From Accumulibacter appositus (GTDB lineage Bacteria > Pseudomonadota > Gammaproteobacteria > Burkholderiales > Rhodocyclaceae), in NCBI RefSeq assembly GCF_035440685.1, contig NZ_DAORMW010000018.1: a stretch of 64,000 nt of DNA; one strand, written 5' to 3'. The translations under genes were made by a program, and so were the position numbers. Shown one piece after another: positions 8,913-16,731 of this stretch. Positions within the stretch are counted from its first letter, which is position 1. Each line of letters opens with the position of its first letter. Below the pieces are notes generated by a model, which ran no database searches, was not told where the DNA came from, and saw only the letters and a program-made list of their open reading frames with translations.

Positions 8913-9024
8913 AAGTTACCCCAGCCGAAACCGAAGTTACCCCGGAAGTTACCCCAGAAGGACGGGAAGTTACCCCGAAAGTTACCCCTACCAGAATCCG
9001 GATGCAATGGGACTAAGTTACCCC
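8913..9024. repeat. Six AAGTTACCCC direct repeats upstream of integrase
   Basis: Exact AAGTTACCCC copies start at 8913, 8934, 8946, 8967, 8979 and 9015. Spacings are 21, 12, 21, 12 and 36 bases, all multiples of three and mostly alternating 21/12. They sit between the integrase start and the tRNA 3' end, where arm-type integrase or excisionase sites are expected. The open frame through them would read repeated GNF. Confidence 0.8.
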
Positions 9025-9044
9025 TCAGCGGACAAAAAGACAAC

Positions 9045-9068
9045 AAAAAACCCGCACTTAGGCGGGTT
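9045..9068 (-). terminator. Rho-independent terminator after tRNA-Leu
   Basis: On the minus strand AACCCGC and GCGGGTT pair around a six-base loop and are followed by a T run. It lies 36 bases past the tRNA 3' end and separates tRNA transcription from the integrase. Confidence 0.75.
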
Positions 9069-9103
9069 CTCTGGAGTACTACGGACTACCTTGGATTGTT
9101 GTT

Positions 9104-9188
9104 TGGTGCCCAGGAAGGGAATCGAACCCCCACACCTTGCGGCGGCAGGACCTAAACCTGCTGCGTCTACCAATTTCGCCACCTGGGC
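9104..9188 (-). tRNA. tRNA-Leu (anticodon UAG)
   Basis: This 85-nt class II tRNA starts GCCCAGG and ends CCTGGGCACCA, with CCA encoded. The D arm contains AAATTGGTAGACGCA. The anticodon stem GCAGG/CCTGC holds the loop TTTAGGT with anticodon TAG, reading CUA. A long variable arm and the T arm GGGGGTTCGATTCCC follow. The 3' end borders the integrase side of the genomic island and is the likely integration site. Confidence 0.97.
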
Positions 9189-9289
9189 GCTGCCAGCCAC
9201 CAAGTCAAGCACCTCCACGAAGCTGCACCGCAGCACCGGCTTGGCGACCTGGCAAGCACACCGACGCGAAGCGCCAGCGCAAGTGCGGC

Positions 9290-9319
9290 ATTCTAACCGC
9301 GACCAGCCAGCGCTGTCAG
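9290..9319 (-). promoter_or_regulatory. Sigma-70 promoter of tRNA-Leu
   Basis: On the minus strand CTGACA (9314-9319) and TAGAAT (9290-9295) are separated by 18 bases, about 100 bases upstream of the tRNA 5' end. The rest of the 9189-9520 gap holds only this site and the rdgC leader. Confidence 0.6.
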
Positions 9320-9483
9320 CATCCGCGTGCAAAACTGGCCGGTAGAGGAAGGCACGACCTGGCTCTGCCTCCTTCGCGCGTCCTCGCCTCATCACCCTGC
9401 CGATGAGCGGCCGACGGACTGGTTCATGGGCGTCATGGGCGGGCGTGCCGTGGTGAGCTGGCAAGAAGCTACCGATTCAGGCC

Positions 9484-9489
9484 TATAAT
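9484..9489 (+). promoter_or_regulatory. Candidate -10 box of rdgC
   Basis: A perfect TATAAT lies about 30 bases before the rdgC start codon. No good -35 is seen at 16-18 bases; CTGGCA at 9458 is 20 bases away. Transcription would begin within a short leader. Confidence 0.45.
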
Positions 9490-9520
9490 TGCCGCCTTTT
9501 TTACGATTTCGAGTCCGCCC

Positions 9521-10420
9521 ATGTGGTTCAAGAACCTTTATCTCTACCGCCTCCCCAAGAACTGGGCCATTGACGCCGCAGCCCTGGAAGAACAGCTTGC
9601 CCGGCTGACGCTGCAAGGCTGCAGTGCGACCGATCCGCGCAGCATGGGCTGGGTCGCGCCGCGCGACGGGGGTGCGCTGATCCATTCGGTCAACCAGCAA
9701 TGGCTGTTTGCCCTTGGCGTCGAGGAGAAGCTGCTGCCGGCGTCGATCGTCAAGCGCTTCGCCAGCGACAAGGCGAAAGCCATCGAGGAAGCAGAAGGGC
9801 GCCGCATTGGCCGCAAGGAAATGCGTGAAATCCAGGAAGAGATGACCCTCGAACTGCTGCCGCGGGCCTTCGTTCGCCGACGCAGCACTTTCGCCTGGAT
9901 AGACCGCAGCAACGGCTGGCTGGTAATCGACTCGGCGTCGCCGGCGAAAGCCGAGGAGTTCCTTGAACATCTGCGCAAGTCAGTCGACGGCGTGCCGGCC
10001 AAAGTGTTCAAGGTCATTCAGTCGCCATCGGCGGCGATGACCAGCTGGGTCGCCGGCGGCGAAGCGCCGACCGGCTTCACGCTCGACCAGGATCTCGAAC
10101 TGCGCTCGGCCGAGAAGGCGACCGTGCGCTACGTCAAACACAGCCTGGAAGGCGAGGAAATCCGGCAGCATATCGAGGCCGGCAAGGTCGTCACGCGTCT
10201 GGCGATGACCTGGAACGACCGCATTTCCTTCGTTCTCGACGACAATCTGCAGATCAAACGACTGGCCTTCCTCGACATCCTCAAGGAGCAGGCGGACGGC
10301 CAGGCGGACAATGAAGACGAACGCTTCGACATCGACTTCACGCTGATGAGCGGTGAAGTCGCGCAACTGCTCGATGATCTGCGTGCGGCTCTCGGTGGCG
10401 AGCCGGCCGCCGCGATCTGA
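9521..10420 (+). CDS. rdgC: Recombination-associated protein RdgC
   Basis: This 299-residue protein matches RdgC over its full length: it starts MWFKNLYLYRL, has the PRSMGWVAP and LPRAFVRR blocks and the acidic C-terminus FDIDFTLMSGEVAQLLDDL. RdgC forms a ring-shaped dimer around double-stranded DNA and limits RecA-driven recombination. It is nucleoid-associated and cytoplasmic. The gene stands alone, divergent from tRNA-Leu and convergent with the next gene. A GC-rich hairpin (GCGAGC/GCTCGC near 10432-10449) follows the stop codon. Confidence 0.95.
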   Translation: MWFKNLYLYRLPKNWAIDAAALEEQLARLTLQGCSATDPRSMGWVAPRDGGALIHSVNQQWLFALGVEEKLLPASIVKRFASDKAKAIEEAEGRRIGRKEMREIQEEMTLELLPRAFVRRRSTFAWIDRSNGWLVIDSASPAKAEEFLEHLRKSVDGVPAKVFKVIQSPSAAMTSWVAGGEAPTGFTLDQDLELRSAEKATVRYVKHSLEGEEIRQHIEAGKVVTRLAMTWNDRISFVLDDNLQIKRLAFLDILKEQADGQADNEDERFDIDFTLMSGEVAQLLDDLRAALGGEPAAAI

Positions 10421-10465
10421 TCACCAAATACGCGAGCTCGCTTGCTCGCGCGGCCGGTTAGCCGG

Positions 10466-10930
10466 TCAGCCGGCAACCAAGGTGGGCGAGCCCGTGGATT
10501 CCGCGGGCTCGTGGCAGCGAGTCACCTTCAGCCAGGTCTTGTGAGCATTCAACAGCGCCAGACTCATTTCCACATAGTCATGCGAAGAAAGCTCGTCCGC
10601 GGCGTAGCGCTCGAGTAGTTTCAGCCAACGACGATGGATGGCGCAGGGCTTGTCCTGATGACCACCGGCCAGCGGACAATCGGCACAGCGCCGACTCGCG
10701 AAGGCGCTGACCGCCGCCTGCTTCTGCCACTGCTGACGATAGTGCATGGCGTTGGCCTCGACCCACTCCAGAGCTCGTGTGTCGCGCTCACCCTCGGGAA
10801 AGCGCTCGACATAGGCTTCTACCGCGGCGAGCTGGCGGCGGAAAAACTCTTCGTCAGCGCCGCCTTGAGGCGCGAGATCGCCCAAAAAACGAGTAATCAA
10901 GGCCAGGGTTGGATCATCTACGATATACAT
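10466..10930 (-). CDS. Conserved hypothetical protein with Cys cluster
   Basis: This 154-residue, mostly helical protein starts MYIVDDPTLALITRFLGDL. Near residues 80-93 it has a CADCPLAGGHQDKPC cluster (C-x2-C-x8-C) that could hold a metal. I recognise no named family. It converges on rdgC and is separated from the downstream hydrolase gene by a 260-base spacer. That spacer contains a 70-codon plus-strand frame (10987-11199) that I do not consider reliable. Codon use is like that of its core neighbours, so it is probably a genuine gene. Confidence 0.7.
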   Translation of the reverse strand: MYIVDDPTLALITRFLGDLAPQGGADEEFFRRQLAAVEAYVERFPEGERDTRALEWVEANAMHYRQQWQKQAAVSAFASRRCADCPLAGGHQDKPCAIHRRWLKLLERYAADELSSHDYVEMSLALLNAHKTWLKVTRCHEPAESTGSPTLVAG

Positions 10931-11188
10931 GGAACGTCTGGACAGCCGTAGTGGGGTGAACGACAGGTTTCACTATAGCACCATTCTTGGTGCAGTGCAC
11001 CACCGTGATTCCCGACGATTCTAGCCCGTCAGCGCACCGCGCGCCGGCGGCATGCTTTCCCACGGCGGCAACGATTGCTGCAACGCCACAGTCATGGCAG
11101 GCGCGCCAGGCGAGCCTGCTTGCCGCCGACGATCCCGATTATCTCGATCTAGTGCGCCTGCAGATGTCAGCATTCACCCGCAGGCTGC

Positions 11189-11998
11189 TCAGAGTCTGAG
11201 CTCGGCAATCAGCGGCGCGTGATCCGAGCAACGCGCCCACGCCAGGCCGTTGGGAACATGCATGTCGAGGACCTCGAAGCCGCGCACGTAGATGCGGTCG
11301 AGGGTCAGCCACGGGGCGAAGCTGGGGAAGGTCCGCGAGACGCCGGCGCCCGGCTGCTTGCCGCTGCGCCAGGTGAGCAGCCAGTTGAGCATCGTCTTGG
11401 CACGTGTTGTCGACCGGGCCGCGACGGCGACCTCCTCGACGCCGAGACGGGTGCGCAGCAGGCCATCGACACGCTGCTGCCAGTCGTTGAAGTCGCCGGC
11501 AATGATTAGCGGCGCATCGGGAGGAACCTCGCGCTGCACCAGATCGGCCAGAAAGGTCGCCTGGCGAACGCGGCTGCGTTTGATCAGCCCGAGGTGCAGG
11601 CAGATCAGATGCACCTCGGAGCCCCGGCCACGACCGACGCGCAGTACGGCATGCAGCAGGCCGCGCTTTTCGAGCACGTGGTCAGAAATGTCGTGGTTGA
11701 TGAAATTGACGATGCGGTGACGCGAAAGGATGGCGTTGCCGTGATGGCCATGCGGATAGACGGCATTCATGCCGTAGGCGCGATGCGCATAGGCACCGAA
11801 GGAAAGGTACTCGAGCTGCGTTCCCAGCGGCTGGTCGGGGTGATGCGCCAGACGCTCGTTACGATCCTGCACTTCCTGAAGAAAGACGATGTCGGCGTCG
11901 ATCGCCTGCAAGGCTTGGCGCACGTCATGAATACGGGGCCGACCACGAATGCCGGTAACACCTTTATGGATGTTGTAGGTAGCGACTCTGATATTCAT
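11189..11998 (-). CDS. Endonuclease/exonuclease/phosphatase family protein
   Basis: This 269-residue member of the EEP superfamily (DNase I/inositol phosphatase fold) shows TYNIHKG at the N-terminus (metal-site Asn), FLQEVQ (catalytic Glu), a CLHLGL strand, IIAGDFNDW (Asp/Asn pair) and CSDHAPL at the end (catalytic Asp-His). The ATG at 11998 starts directly at MNIRVATYN; longer in-frame starts add no homologous sequence. The substrate cannot be told from sequence; relatives act on DNA, phospholipids or nucleotides. It has no signal peptide and is monocistronic. Confidence 0.85.
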   Translation of the reverse strand: MNIRVATYNIHKGVTGIRGRPRIHDVRQALQAIDADIVFLQEVQDRNERLAHHPDQPLGTQLEYLSFGAYAHRAYGMNAVYPHGHHGNAILSRHRIVNFINHDISDHVLEKRGLLHAVLRVGRGRGSEVHLICLHLGLIKRSRVRQATFLADLVQREVPPDAPLIIAGDFNDWQQRVDGLLRTRLGVEEVAVAARSTTRAKTMLNWLLTWRSGKQPGAGVSRTFPSFAPWLTLDRIYVRGFEVLDMHVPNGLAWARCSDHAPLIAELRL

Positions 11999-12235
11999 GG
12001 CCGGGCACGGCCGTTGGCGGTTTGCAAGGAGGTCAAGGCAGCAGGCACTCGAAGTAGCAATCGGTGAGTGTCGGGTAATCGAAAACAGTTCGCCCAACGC
12101 AAGCCCTTAAGTGGCGACGCCATTGTCGCACCTGCCCGGCGCTGGCGATAGCCATCAGCCGGAAGCGCTCGGGCCGCCCGCGGGACGACGCCCGGAGCAT
12201 GGGTCGTCGGCGTTCACCGCTCCGTGCGCAGTGCT

Positions 12236-12625
12236 TCAGTTCAGATCGATGGCGTGCGGCTTGAGGTCGTCGAGGCTGACGACCAGCAGCGCCGCTTCGT
12301 TGGTGGCATTGAGAACCACCTGTGGTGCCTTGCCGGCGAGCAGGGCTTGCTGCCAGCGAGCCGCACAGAGGCACCAACGATCGCCGGGCTGCAATCCGGC
12401 AAATCCGAATTCCGGCCGCGGCGTCGACAGGTCGTTGCCGCTGGCCTTGGAGAAAGCCAGGAAATCGGCAGTGGCGACTACACAAATGGTATGGCTGCCG
12501 AAATCTTCCTCGTTGGTGTTGCAGCAACCATCGCGGAAGAATCCGGTCATCGGCTTCTCGCTGCACGAGCCGAGCAGGCCGCCAAGGACGTTGCGCTGCT
12601 GCCCACCGCTATCGTCGGGCTTCAT
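12236..12625 (-). CDS. DUF2237 family protein
   Basis: This 129-residue protein has the features of DUF2237: NVLGGLLGSC, MTGFFRDGCCNT, GSHTICVV, GNDLSTPRPEFGF and GDRWCLCAARW. Several Cys residues are conserved in the family, whose function is unknown. Its start codon overlaps the stop of iscX by four bases, so it is the last gene of the isc operon and is translationally coupled to it. A link to iron-sulfur or sulfur metabolism is therefore reasonable but inferred from position alone. Confidence 0.88.
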   Translation of the reverse strand: MKPDDSGGQQRNVLGGLLGSCSEKPMTGFFRDGCCNTNEEDFGSHTICVVATADFLAFSKASGNDLSTPRPEFGFAGLQPGDRWCLCAARWQQALLAGKAPQVVLNATNEAALLVVSLDDLKPHAIDLN

Positions 12626-12816
12626 GCCAGCTCGTCGATCCAGGCCTGCTGGATCGCCTCGAGGATTTTTTCGCCACAGTGGCGGGTATCGTCTTCGAAG
12701 CCGGGCAAGGCAACGACCCAGTTCATCAGGTCAAGGAAGTTGATCTTCAGCGGATCGACCTCCGGGTGGGCTTCGACGAGCTCGATGGCCAGCTCGTTGA
12801 TATCGGTCCATTTCAT
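12622..12816 (-). CDS. iscX: Iron-sulfur assembly protein IscX
   Basis: This 64-residue acidic protein starts MKWTDINELAIEL, contains DPLKINFLDLMNWV and ends in EKILEAIQQAWIDE, the length and sequence of IscX (YfhJ). IscX binds IscS and iron and modulates the rate of cluster assembly. The ATG overlaps the fdx stop codon by four bases, and its own stop overlaps the DUF2237 start. Confidence 0.95.
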   Translation of the reverse strand: MKWTDINELAIELVEAHPEVDPLKINFLDLMNWVVALPGFEDDTRHCGEKILEAIQQAWIDELA

Positions 12817-13154
12817 CGCTTGCCTTCCTTGGTCATGTTGATCGAGTAACGCGGAATCTCGATGGTCAGCGGCGTTTCATTGATCATCGCCTGACACGAC
12901 AGGCGCGAATTCGGCTCCAGGCCCCAGGCCTTGTCAAGCAGGTCGTCCTCGACTTCGTCAGAAGGATCGAGAGCCTCGAAGCCTTCCCGAACGACGACGT
13001 GACAGGTGGTACAGGCGCAGGACATTTCGCAGGCGTGCTCGATGGCGATGCCATTCTCGAGCAGGTTCTGGCACAACGACTCGCCAGTCCTGGCTTCGAA
13101 CACGGCGCCGTCCGGGCAAAGTTCCTGGTGCGGCAGAACGATGATCTGGGTCAT
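12813..13154 (-). CDS. fdx: ISC-type [2Fe-2S] ferredoxin
   Basis: This 113-residue adrenodoxin-type ferredoxin has cluster ligands Cys42, Cys48, Cys51 and Cys87, spaced exactly as in E. coli Fdx. It supplies electrons for cluster assembly on IscU. The start overlaps the hscA stop and the stop overlaps the iscX start, each by four bases, which implies coupled translation within the isc operon. Confidence 0.96.
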   Translation of the reverse strand: MTQIIVLPHQELCPDGAVFEARTGESLCQNLLENGIAIEHACEMSCACTTCHVVVREGFEALDPSDEVEDDLLDKAWGLEPNSRLSCQAMINETPLTIEIPRYSINMTKEGKR

Positions 13155-15052
13155 GCAGTTTCTCCCGTCGTGCTGGCCGTGGAATCGACGTCAAGCTCGT
13201 TGATGTTGCGGCCGGCAAAGGCCCGCCGGATCGACTTGTCCATGCGCCGCGCGGCAAAGTCCTTGGTGCTGGCTTCGAGATCGTCCATGGCCAGCATGAT
13301 CTGGCGGCGGTTGTCGGCAAGCGCCGCGCTCTCCAGCTTGACGATGTCTTTCTCGACGCGCGCCAGCTCCTCGGCTGCCAGCAGTTCGCTGTCGGCAGCA
13401 AGCGCCGCGCGTACCGCTTCCAGCAGACGTTGCGCATCGACCTGCGACTCCTTCAGCGCACGCCGCTGCGCGTCGTCCTTGACGTGCGCCATCGAGTCCT
13501 TGAGCATGCCGGCGATTTCATCGTCGGAAAGGCCGTACGAGGGTTTGACGACGATGCTCGCTTCAACCCCGGACCCCTGTTCGCGGGCGCTGACCGCCAG
13601 CAGGCCGTCGGCGTCCACCTGGAAAGCGACGCGGATGCGCGCCGAGCCGGCGACCATCGGCGGGATGCCACGCAGCTCGAAACGGGCCAGCGAACGGCAA
13701 TCGCTGACCAATTCGCGCTCGCCCTGGACAACGTGAATGGCCAGTGCCGTCTGGCCATCGCGAAAGGTCGTGAACTCCTGCGCGCGGGCCGTCGGAATCG
13801 TCGAGTTACGGGGGATGATCTTCTCGACCAGGCCGCCCATCGTTTCCAGACCCAGCGATAGCGGAATGACGTCGAGCAGCAGCCAATCGTCACCGGCCGC
13901 ACGATTGCCGGCCAGCAGGTTGGCCTGCGTCGCCGCGCCGATGGCGACAACCTTGTCGGGGTCGAGATTGTTGAGCGGATCCTGCCGGAAGAACTCTCCC
14001 ACCGCGCGCTGTACCTGCGCCATGCGCGTTGCACCACCGACCATGACCACGCCCTTGATGTCGCTGACCGAAAGGGCGGCGTCGCGCAGAGCTTTCTTGA
14101 CCGGCTGAATGGTCTTGGCGACCAGTGTCTGGCTGATCTCGGCGAAGATCGCGGTGGTCAGCTGCAGCTCCACCCGCTCGCCGCTGCTCAGCCGGGCGCT
14201 GATCGGTGCCGCGCCATGCACCGTGAGGTATTCCTTTGCTTCGCGGGCCCGTGCCAGCAGCATGCTGGCGTCCTCGACCGAGAGCGGCTTGAGATCAGCT
14301 GCTTCGATGATCCAGCAGAAAATGCGATGATCGAAATCGTCGCCACCCAACGCCGAGTCACCACCAGTCGCCAGGACCTCGAAGATTCCCCGCGACAACC
14401 TGAGAATCGAAATATCGAAGGTCCCGCCGCCAAGGTCATAGACCGCATAGACGCCCTCGGCGGCGTTGTCCAGGCCATAGGCAATCGCTGCCGCCGTCGG
14501 TTCGTTGAGCAGGCGCAGCACGGGCAGGCCGGCGAGCTTCGCCGCATCCTTGGTGGCTTGCCGCTGCGCCTCGTCGAAGTACGCCGGCACAGTGATTACC
14601 GCGCCAACCAGCGGGCCGCCCAGCGCGGCCTCGGCACGCAAGCGCAGGGCACGCAGGATATCGGCCGAGACTTCGACCGGGCTTTTAACGCCAGCGACGG
14701 TCTGCAGGCGCAGCATCCCCGGAGCGTCCTGAAAAACGTAGGGCATGGCCTCGCGATTGGCGATGTCGGCAATGCCGCGGCCCATGAAACGCTTGACCGA
14801 GCCAATCGTGTTGCGCGGGTCAAGCGCTTGCTGCGCTTGCGCCTCGTAGCCGACTTCGCTGCTGCCATCGGCGCAATAGCGAACGACCGAGGGCAGCAGG
14901 GGACGGCCGAGCTGGTCGCGAAGGACGACCGCCAGGCCGCTGCGCACGGTCGCCACCAATGAATTGGTCGTCCCGAGGTCGATGCCGACCGCCAGTCGAT
15001 GCTCGTGCGGCGCGGTTGATTCACCGGGTTCCGCAATCTGTAGTAGGGCCAT
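13151..15052 (-). CDS. hscA: Fe-S assembly Hsp70 chaperone HscA
   Basis: This 633-residue Hsp70 has the ATP-binding signatures GIDLGTTNS, VYDLGGGTFDIS and VMVGGATRM, then a peptide-binding beta domain and helical lid. The lid is shorter than in DnaK and lacks its acidic EEVD-like tail, as is typical of HscA. HscA binds the LPPVK motif of IscU with HscB and drives cluster transfer in an ATP-dependent cycle. The ATG at 15052 (MALLQIAEP) is chosen; an in-frame start at 15109 would add a non-homologous 19-residue leader. It lies 117 bases downstream of hscB. Confidence 0.96.
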   Translation of the reverse strand: MALLQIAEPGESTAPHEHRLAVGIDLGTTNSLVATVRSGLAVVLRDQLGRPLLPSVVRYCADGSSEVGYEAQAQQALDPRNTIGSVKRFMGRGIADIANREAMPYVFQDAPGMLRLQTVAGVKSPVEVSADILRALRLRAEAALGGPLVGAVITVPAYFDEAQRQATKDAAKLAGLPVLRLLNEPTAAAIAYGLDNAAEGVYAVYDLGGGTFDISILRLSRGIFEVLATGGDSALGGDDFDHRIFCWIIEAADLKPLSVEDASMLLARAREAKEYLTVHGAAPISARLSSGERVELQLTTAIFAEISQTLVAKTIQPVKKALRDAALSVSDIKGVVMVGGATRMAQVQRAVGEFFRQDPLNNLDPDKVVAIGAATQANLLAGNRAAGDDWLLLDVIPLSLGLETMGGLVEKIIPRNSTIPTARAQEFTTFRDGQTALAIHVVQGERELVSDCRSLARFELRGIPPMVAGSARIRVAFQVDADGLLAVSAREQGSGVEASIVVKPSYGLSDDEIAGMLKDSMAHVKDDAQRRALKESQVDAQRLLEAVRAALAADSELLAAEELARVEKDIVKLESAALADNRRQIMLAMDDLEASTKDFAARRMDKSIRRAFAGRNINELDVDSTASTTGETA

Positions 15053-15169
15053 GAAAAAATTGGGGTCCTGAGACGTGTTACCGGGGTGAGGATAAGGTTT
15101 ACGACGCAAGGAAAGCCAAGGACTAGGCGACCGCCTTACATTCGCTGCCTGGTGTTCAGTAGCGGCTAG

Positions 15170-15697
15170 TTACTCTTCGCAGGCGATCATCGCCTCGTCG
15201 AGTTCGACGAGCAGCTTCTCGATGAACATCAGGCGCCGGACTCGGTCCGCCGCCTGCTCGAGGTCGTGACTCTCGTCGATCAGCGCGGCAAGTTCGTCAT
15301 AACGTTGGGCGATGTCGTGCTGCAGCCGATGGTGGAGATGCTCGAGTTCGTGATGTTCGCCCGCCGCACGTGCTTCGGCCACAGCCTCACGCCATTCCAT
15401 CTGTTCGATCAGAAAGTCGGCCGGCATCAAGACATTGTTCTCGCTACCGACGTCGTGCTCTGACAGATGCAGCAGATATCTCGCCCGGGACAGCGGCTTC
15501 TTGAGCGTCTGATAGGCTTCATTGACCCTCGTCGCCCACTGCAGCGAGAGGCGCCTTTCCGCGTCGCCAGCTCGCGAAAAGCGGTCGGGGTGCACGCGCG
15601 ACTGCATTTCCAAGTAGCGCTGGTCAAGCAGCGTGGAATCAAGCCGGAATCGGGTCGGCAGCTCGAACAGCGAGAAATGGTCGGTGTTGAAATCCAT
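15170..15697 (-). CDS. hscB: Fe-S assembly J-protein HscB
   Basis: This 175-residue co-chaperone has an N-terminal J domain with the HPD motif at residues 36-38 and a C-terminal three-helix IscU-binding domain. It delivers IscU to HscA and stimulates its ATPase. It is separated from iscA by about 210 bases, most of which is a dispersed three-hairpin repeat, an unusual interruption in an otherwise tightly packed operon. Confidence 0.95.
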   Translation of the reverse strand: MDFNTDHFSLFELPTRFRLDSTLLDQRYLEMQSRVHPDRFSRAGDAERRLSLQWATRVNEAYQTLKKPLSRARYLLHLSEHDVGSENNVLMPADFLIEQMEWREAVAEARAAGEHHELEHLHHRLQHDIAQRYDELAALIDESHDLEQAADRVRRLMFIEKLLVELDEAMIACEE

Positions 15698-15752
15698 GCG
15701 TTCCGGTCAAGAGGGTGGTCGAAGCAGGCAGCGAGCGGTCGTCGGCGCAGTC

Positions 15753-15880
15753 ATTAATGTAAAAGTCGCGTAAGCGACTCATGAAGCTCCCTTCTCCACT
15801 CGCGGGAGAAGGCTTGGGGAAGAGGTGGCGGTCATGACTCTCCTAATCGACGATCTGTAGACAGGTCATGACCGTTAAAC
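15753..15880. repeat. Dispersed intergenic three-hairpin repeat, copy A
   Basis: This copy lies between hscB and iscA. It contains AGTCGCGTAAGCGACT, an imperfect CTTCTCC...GGGAGAAGG hairpin and a GGTCATGAC...GTCATGACC pair, and ends GACCGTTAAAC. The same order and sequence recur at 42371, and inverted at 43690 and 52016. In the isc operon the hairpins could modulate mRNA stability. Confidence 0.8.
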
Positions 15881-15906
15881 CGCCGCCCGCCCAGCGCCCT
15901 GCCAAA

Positions 15907-16230
15907 TCAAACGTTGAAACTCTCGCCGCAGCCGCAGGCGTCCTTGACGTTCGGGTTGTTGAACTTGAAGCCTTCGTTGAGACCCTCACGCGCGTAGTCC
16001 AACTCGGTGCCGTCGAGATACGGCATGCTCTTCGGATCGATGAGCACCCGCACGCCGTGCGACTCGAACTCGACATCGTCCGCCTGCGCACTATCGGCGA
16101 ACTCGATTTTGTAAGCCATGCCCGAGCAGCCGCTGGTGCGTACGCCGAGGCGCAGGCCGATGCCTTTGCCACGCTTGATCATGAAATTGGCGACGTGGCT
16201 GGCGGCTCTTTCAGAAAGCGTCACTGCCAT
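15907..16230 (-). CDS. iscA: A-type Fe-S carrier IscA
   Basis: This 107-residue protein has the three A-type cluster ligands Cys35 (SGCSG), Cys99 and Cys101 (CGCGESF), identical in spacing to E. coli IscA. It acts as a cluster or iron carrier to target apoproteins. The ATG at 16230 (MAVTLSERA) is preferred to the adjacent ATG at 16233. It follows iscU by about 70 bases in the isc operon. Confidence 0.95.
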   Translation of the reverse strand: MAVTLSERAASHVANFMIKRGKGIGLRLGVRTSGCSGMAYKIEFADSAQADDVEFESHGVRVLIDPKSMPYLDGTELDYAREGLNEGFKFNNPNVKDACGCGESFNV

Positions 16231-16304
16231 CAAAACCTCCTGCTGTAATAGCGTTTGCTAGGTTGCGTTTGCAGGCTTTCGTCCGATACTGCGGACTTGC
16301 GGAC

Positions 16305-16700
16305 TCAGCCGGCGGCCTGATCAACGTGCTTTTTCTTGTAGTCGGCGACCGCCGCCTTGATCGCATCCTCGGCGAGGATCGAGCAGTGGATCTTCACTGG
16401 CGGCAAGGCCAGCTCTTCGGCAATCTGTGTGTTCTTGATGTCGAGTGCCTGCTCGACGGTCTTGCCCTTGACCCACTCGGTGACCAGCGAAGACGAGGCA
16501 ATCGCCGAACCGCAACCGTAGGTCTTGAACTTGGCGTCTTCGATGACGCCGCCCTTGCCAACCTTGATCTGCAGCTTCATGACGTCGCCACAGGCGGGCG
16601 CACCGACCATGCCGGTGGCGACGCCCTCGTCTTCCTTGCCAAACGAGCCAACGTTACGTGGATTTTCATAGTGATCCAGAACTTTTACGCTGTATGCCAT
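16305..16700 (-). CDS. iscU: Fe-S scaffold protein IscU
   Basis: This 131-residue scaffold has Cys37 (PACGD), Cys63 (YGCGS), His105 and Cys106 (HCS) and the HscA-recognition motif LPPVK at 99-103. It receives sulfur from IscS and assembles [2Fe-2S] and [4Fe-4S] clusters. It lies 31 bases downstream of iscS with a strong ribosome site. Confidence 0.97.
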   Translation of the reverse strand: MAYSVKVLDHYENPRNVGSFGKEDEGVATGMVGAPACGDVMKLQIKVGKGGVIEDAKFKTYGCGSAIASSSLVTEWVKGKTVEQALDIKNTQIAEELALPPVKIHCSILAEDAIKAAVADYKKKHVDQAAG

Positions 16701-16731
16701 GATGATTCTCCTTGATGCCTGATATGCCTTG

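Noticed and set aside
8913..9024. CRISPR array
   Set aside because: Repeats are only 10 bases with short, uneven spacers and no cas genes nearby.
8876..9046. N-terminal extension of the integrase to 9046
   Set aside because: The extension passes through the repeat block and the tRNA terminator; GGAGG before the ATG at 8875 and the DUF4102 start support the shorter protein.
10432..10449. rdgC terminator
   Set aside because: A hairpin is present but there is no T run and it overlaps the convergent gene's end, so it was only mentioned with rdgC.
10987..11199. 70-codon plus-strand ORF between two minus-strand genes
   Set aside because: No recognisable domain, no clear ribosome site, and it overlaps the end of the adjacent hydrolase gene.
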